The notes under the pieces are model-generated. The model saw only the letters and a program-made list of their open reading frames with translations. It searched no databases and was not told where the DNA came from. DNA of 24,828 bases from CAYNQN01 sp964530525 (GTDB lineage: Bacteria; Actinomycetota; Acidimicrobiia; Acidimicrobiales; Acidimicrobilacustridaceae), in NCBI GenBank assembly GCA_964530525.1, contig CAZHBH010000032.1:1-24828 (forward strand), read 5' to 3'. Made by a program: the position numbers and the translations under genes. Positions 22,175 to 24,828 of this stretch are shown piece by piece (the stretch's first letter is position 1; every line of letters begins with the position of its first letter).

Positions 22175-22192
22175 ACTAGAACGTGTTCTCGT
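22175..22192. promoter_or_regulatory. KstR-box-like palindrome upstream of LLM oxidoreductase
   Basis: ACTAGAACGTGTTCTCGT has perfect AGAAC/GTTCT arms around GT, and the outer AC/GT also pair. It differs from a fully symmetric ACTAGAAC-GT-GTTCTAGT only at one base on the right. It fits the KstR consensus TNNAACNNGTTNN. It lies 27 bp before the ATG at 22219 and 86 bp upstream of the divergent thiolase. Confidence 0.62.
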
Positions 22193-22218
22193 ACGTGACC
22201 AAGCGGGAGGTGCGAGCG

Positions 22219-23217
22219 ATGCCGATGTCGGTCATCCGGTTCGACATGCGGGCGCCGGGCAGGGGCCCGGCCGAGATCCACGAGCTCTACGCGGCGGCTC
22301 TCGAGATGGGCAGGTGGGCCGACGAGGCCGGCCTCGACATGCTCGTGCTCTCCGAGCACCACGGGTCCGAGGACGGCTACCTCTCCTCCCCACTGGTGAT
22401 GGCGGGAGCCATGGGGGCGGCCACCACGCGCATACCGATGAACATCTCCGCCCTCCTCGTGCCGTTGCACGACCCGGTGCGCCTGGCCGAGGACATCGCC
22501 GTGGTCGACCAGGTCAGCGGCGGGCGGATCTCGATCGTGGCGGGCCTCGGCTACCGACCCGAGGAGTACGCGATGTTCGACCGGGAGTGGAAGCGGCGGG
22601 GCAGGCGGATGGACGAGTGCCTCGACGTGATGATCAAGGCCTGGACCGGGGAGCCCTTCGAGTACAGGGGCGAGACGATCAGGGTCACCCCGCGGCCGGT
22701 GCAGCAGCCGCACCCCATGGTGTTCGTGGGGGGATCGGGCCCGAAGGCCGCCGAGCGGGCTGCTCGCTTCCAGCTGGGCTTCATGCCGCCGGTGGGCGAT
22801 GACGACCTGGTGGCCACCTACCACGCCGAGTGCGAGAGGCTCGGCCACGACCCGGGCATGGTGCTCATGCCCACCGCCACCCAGCCTGGGATGGTGACCG
22901 TGGCCGAGGACCCCGACAAGGCCTGGCACGAGCTGGGGCCCTACTACCTCCACGACGCGATGGTCTACAAGAGCTGGCAGGGGCCCGATCAGCGCTCGCT
23001 GGTGGTGTCGGAGGCCGATTCGGTGGAGGCGCTGCGCGCCGAGGGCGTGTACACGATCCTCACCCCCGACGAGTGCGTACGCTTGGCCGGCGACCTCGGG
23101 CCGCTGGGCGCGATAGTGCTCCACCCGCTGTGCGGCGGGGTTCCCCCCGAGCTCGCGTGGCCTGGCCTGGAGCTGTTCGCGAGCGCCGTGATGCCACGCT
23201 TGAGGCAAGCGGCCTGA
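22219..23217 (+). CDS. LLM-class flavin/F420-dependent oxidoreductase
   Basis: This 332-residue luciferase-like TIM barrel resembles the actinobacterial LLM oxidoreductases that use FMN or F420. Features: VLSEHHGSEDGYLSSPLVMAG, PLHDPVRLAEDIAVVDQVSGGRI, VAGLGYRPEEYAMF and PHPMVFVGGSG in the phosphate-binding region. Members occur in steroid clusters of mycobacteria (for example the Rv3520c type) and may reduce or oxygenate a ring ketone; no specific reaction can be assigned. The ATG at 22219 is supported by GGGAGG at 22205-22210. A GTG at 22183 would lie inside the KstR-like box and is rejected. Confidence 0.85.
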   Translation: MPMSVIRFDMRAPGRGPAEIHELYAAALEMGRWADEAGLDMLVLSEHHGSEDGYLSSPLVMAGAMGAATTRIPMNISALLVPLHDPVRLAEDIAVVDQVSGGRISIVAGLGYRPEEYAMFDREWKRRGRRMDECLDVMIKAWTGEPFEYRGETIRVTPRPVQQPHPMVFVGGSGPKAAERAARFQLGFMPPVGDDDLVATYHAECERLGHDPGMVLMPTATQPGMVTVAEDPDKAWHELGPYYLHDAMVYKSWQGPDQRSLVVSEADSVEALRAEGVYTILTPDECVRLAGDLGPLGAIVLHPLCGGVPPELAWPGLELFASAVMPRLRQAA

Positions 23218-23286
23218 GAGCGCTGGGCTGAGCCCTCCGGCGCATCGTGTAGAACCGCAGGACCTCGACCGATCCAAGGAGCTTCC

Positions 23287-23904
23287 GTGGCACTCGACCT
23301 CGCCCAGCTGATCGACCCCGCTCACACCGCTCTGGTCACCCAGGAGTGCCAGAACGGCGTCATCGGCGAGCGCGCTGCGCTGCCGCAGCTGGCCGACGTA
23401 GCGCGGGCCGAGATGATCCCCAACGCGGCGGCCGTCGTTGCCGCCGCCAGGGGCGTCGGTGTTCCCGTCGTGCACTGCATCGCCCAGCGACGGGCCGACG
23501 GACGTGGCTCCAACAGCAACGCCCGCCTCTTCGCTGGGATGCTCAAGACGCCGGTGCCCCTGCTTCCGGGGTCGGAGGCGGTCGACGTGATCCCCGAGAT
23601 CGGCGTGGCCGAGGACGACTTGGTGCTCAGGCGCTACCACGGGCTCGGACCCATGGGCGGGACCGACCTCGATCCGATCCTGCGGAACATGGGCGTCTCG
23701 ACGATCCTCGCCGTCGGGGTCTCGGCCAACGTGGGGATGCTCGACCTGGCGTTCGACGCGGTGAACGCTGGGTACCAGATCGTGATCCCACGCGACGCCA
23801 TCGCCGGCTTCCCCGCCGAGTACGCGAAGGCGGTGCTCGACAACACCTTCTCCCTGGTGGCGACGCTGCCCAGCACGGCCGAGGTGCTCGAAGCCTGGAG
23901 CTAG
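23287..23904 (+). CDS. Isochorismatase-fold protein lacking the catalytic cysteine
   Basis: This 205-residue cysteine-hydrolase-fold protein has the family layout: a first strand ending in TQECQNGVIG, a middle PVVHCIAQRR strand, and the later GVSANVGMLDLAFDAVNAGY helix. All three catalytic positions appear changed. The Asp of the DxQN motif is Glu20, the Lys region reads LRRY (Arg115/116), and the nucleophilic Cys aligns with Gly150. It is probably not a conventional amide hydrolase and may be a pseudoenzyme or binding protein. The GTG start has AAGGAG 5 nt before. It follows the LLM gene by 69 bp and may share its transcript. I believe similar Cys-less proteins exist in other actinobacteria, so the change is likely a subfamily trait and not a recent mutation. 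Confidence 0.82.
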   Translation: MALDLAQLIDPAHTALVTQECQNGVIGERAALPQLADVARAEMIPNAAAVVAAARGVGVPVVHCIAQRRADGRGSNSNARLFAGMLKTPVPLLPGSEAVDVIPEIGVAEDDLVLRRYHGLGPMGGTDLDPILRNMGVSTILAVGVSANVGMLDLAFDAVNAGYQIVIPRDAIAGFPAEYAKAVLDNTFSLVATLPSTAEVLEAWS

Positions 23905-23982
23905 CGGCCGGGGACGACGCCGTGGGGGGTCTGCTCGGGTGGGACCCACCGCCGACTCGTCGTGGCAACCCGCCTCGCTGGG

Positions 23983-23988
23983 TAGCGT
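23983..23988 (+). promoter_or_regulatory. -10-like hexamer TAGCGT before the TetR gene
   Basis: TAGCGT (TANNNT) lies 7 nt before the ATG at 23996, with no Shine-Dalgarno between. This again suggests a leaderless transcript starting at the regulator's first codon. Confidence 0.4.
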
Positions 23989-23995
23989 CTCTGGG

Positions 23996-24691
23996 ATGTC
24001 TGCCCTGAAGCTCGTCGGTGACGAGGGAGAGCCCGAGAGGGCCGAACCCAAGGCGTCCGACGGACGGGTGCCCGGCCGAAGGGGCCTGGCCACCCGCCAG
24101 AAGCTGCTCGACCACACGGCCGAGCAGCTCCGCACGACCTCCTACCGCGAGCTGAAGGTCGTCGACATCGCGAGGGCAGCGGGCACGTCGCCGGCCACCT
24201 TCTACCAGTACTTCGGCGACGTGGACTCGGCGATACTGGTCCTCGCCGAGCAGCTATCGCAGCAAGGCGGCGAGAGGCTCTCGAGCATCGTGCGGTCGAA
24301 CAGCTGGAAGGGCGCCGCCGGTTACGAGAGCGCGGAGCAGCTCGTGGACGCGGTCATGGACCTATGGGAGCGGGGCAGGGCCGTCATGCGCGTGGTCGAC
24401 CTCGCCACCCACGAGGGAGACATGCGGTTCCAGAAGATCCGCATCTCGATGCTCAACGAGCTGACGGTCGCCCTCTCCGAGGTGATCGAGGAGACGGCCA
24501 GGGCCGGTCGCCACCCCGCCGACCTCGATCCGATGGCGACGGCCGGCGTGCTCGTGGCGATGCTCGCCCACACCGCCGCCCACCGCTACGGCTTCGAGTT
24601 CTGGGGGATCCGGACCCAGCCGGTGGAGCGCAGCATGGCACGCATCGTCTACACGACGGTCACGGGACAGAGGCCCCCCGCCGGCGTCTGA
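23996..24691 (+). CDS. TetR-family transcriptional regulator
   Basis: This is a 231-residue one-component repressor-type protein. Residues 1-28 are a charged, probably disordered lead. The TetR N-terminal DNA-binding domain then spans about 31-80, with the helix-turn-helix VVDIARAAGTSPATFYQYFGD. The C-terminal helical ligand/dimer domain includes LWERGRAVMRVVDLATHEGDMRFQKIR and HTAAHRYGFEFWG. It does not match remembered KstR or KstR2. It is the only regulator in the window and so the best local candidate to bind the 27-bp palindrome or the other inverted repeats, but no operator-like palindrome is visible directly ahead of it. The ATG at 23996 is preferred over an in-frame start at 23939 because the homology and -10 position fit it. 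Confidence 0.9.
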   Translation: MSALKLVGDEGEPERAEPKASDGRVPGRRGLATRQKLLDHTAEQLRTTSYRELKVVDIARAAGTSPATFYQYFGDVDSAILVLAEQLSQQGGERLSSIVRSNSWKGAAGYESAEQLVDAVMDLWERGRAVMRVVDLATHEGDMRFQKIRISMLNELTVALSEVIEETARAGRHPADLDPMATAGVLVAMLAHTAAHRYGFEFWGIRTQPVERSMARIVYTTVTGQRPPAGV

Positions 24692-24707
24692 CCCGTTGCA
24701 GCAGGCC

Positions 24708-24828
24708 TCAGCCCAGGCCGGACCGGTCCGGGGTCAGGTAGAGGTCCTGCTCGTCGGGATCGCTCTCGGCCTGCCTCACGTCTCTCGTGAGCTTGTCCCG
24801 TTGTGCTCCTATGGCGGCCTGCCGGGCG
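24708..24828 (-). CDS. 3' end of an unidentified gene running off the window
   Basis: A minus-strand frame is open for 39 codons from the window edge to a TGA at 24708-24710, convergent with the TetR gene 16 bp away. The translated tail contains AIGAQRDKLTRDVRQAESD, then DEQDLYLTPDRSGLG. The mix of charged helix and a short acidic/aromatic end, with GC-rich third positions, looks like genuine coding sequence. I do not recognise the family; the start lies outside the window. Confidence 0.6.
   Translation of the reverse strand, partial: ARQAAIGAQRDKLTRDVRQAESDPDEQDLYLTPDRSGLG

Noticed and set aside
23250..23255. TAGAAC ahead of the isochorismatase-fold gene as a third KstR box
   Set aside because: Only one half-site; the following CGCAGGAC does not give the GTT half.
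1..24828. tRNA, rRNA, CRISPR, insertion sequence or prophage features
   Set aside because: No tRNA-like cloverleaf, spaced direct repeats, transposase or integrase motifs were seen.

Overview
The window is high-GC bacterial DNA with GTG and ATG starts, tightly packed genes, F420-type and mycobacterial-type acyl-CoA enzymes and TANNNT -10 elements. It looks like an actinobacterial chromosome. The gene following atpC is a divergent SDR rather than the gene I would expect in mycobacteria or Streptomyces, and one secreted protein carries a long Pro/TTVP linker. I therefore lean to a deep-branching group such as Acidimicrobiia, but that placement is inference.

Layout. Bases 1-1574 hold the end of the ATP synthase operon (atpD 3' end, atpC) and a divergent SDR. 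Bases 1582-4719 (minus) hold an orphan peptide-type solute-binding lipoprotein and an acyl-CoA synthetase. From 4814 to 19778 lies a nearly complete pathway for degrading the last two steroid rings (HIP, the hexahydroindane propionate left after ring A/B removal). It forms three rightward operons: MaoC-FadE30-IpdF; EchA20-IpdA-IpdB-IpdC; and FadE31-like, FadE32/33-like and FadA6. Each operon is headed by a short divergent intergenic region whose leftward gene is also metabolic (acyl-CoA synthetase; Rv3549c-type SDR with a DUF35/Ltp pair downstream; ACMSD-type amidohydrolase). An Rv3548c-type SDR follows FadA6. After it come a convergent FadA-type thiolase, an LLM-class oxidoreductase, a catalytically degenerate isochorismatase-fold protein, a TetR regulator and, convergent with it, the 3' end of an unidentified gene running off the window.

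How they fit. In M. tuberculosis FadD3 activates HIP, FadE30 dehydrogenates the propionyl side chain, IpdF handles the 5-hydroxy/keto step, EchA20 opens ring D, IpdAB opens ring C, and FadE31-33 with FadA6 finish beta-oxidation to central CoA esters. All of these except an obvious FadD3 orthologue are recognisable here by sequence. Genes for rings A/B, mce4 and cholesterol side-chain P450s are absent from the window.

Regulation is the most open part. I see no KstR or KstR2 gene. I do see a perfect 27-bp palindrome between the amidohydrolase and FadE31-like genes, a repeat of its 10-bp half-site ahead of fadA6, two KstR-box-like palindromes (ahead of the Rv3548c-type SDR and the LLM gene), and a separate inverted repeat between the acyl-CoA synthetase and MaoC. 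Several operon heads have a -10-like hexamer 6-9 nt before the ATG, which suggests leaderless transcripts, whereas most internal genes have Shine-Dalgarno sequences.
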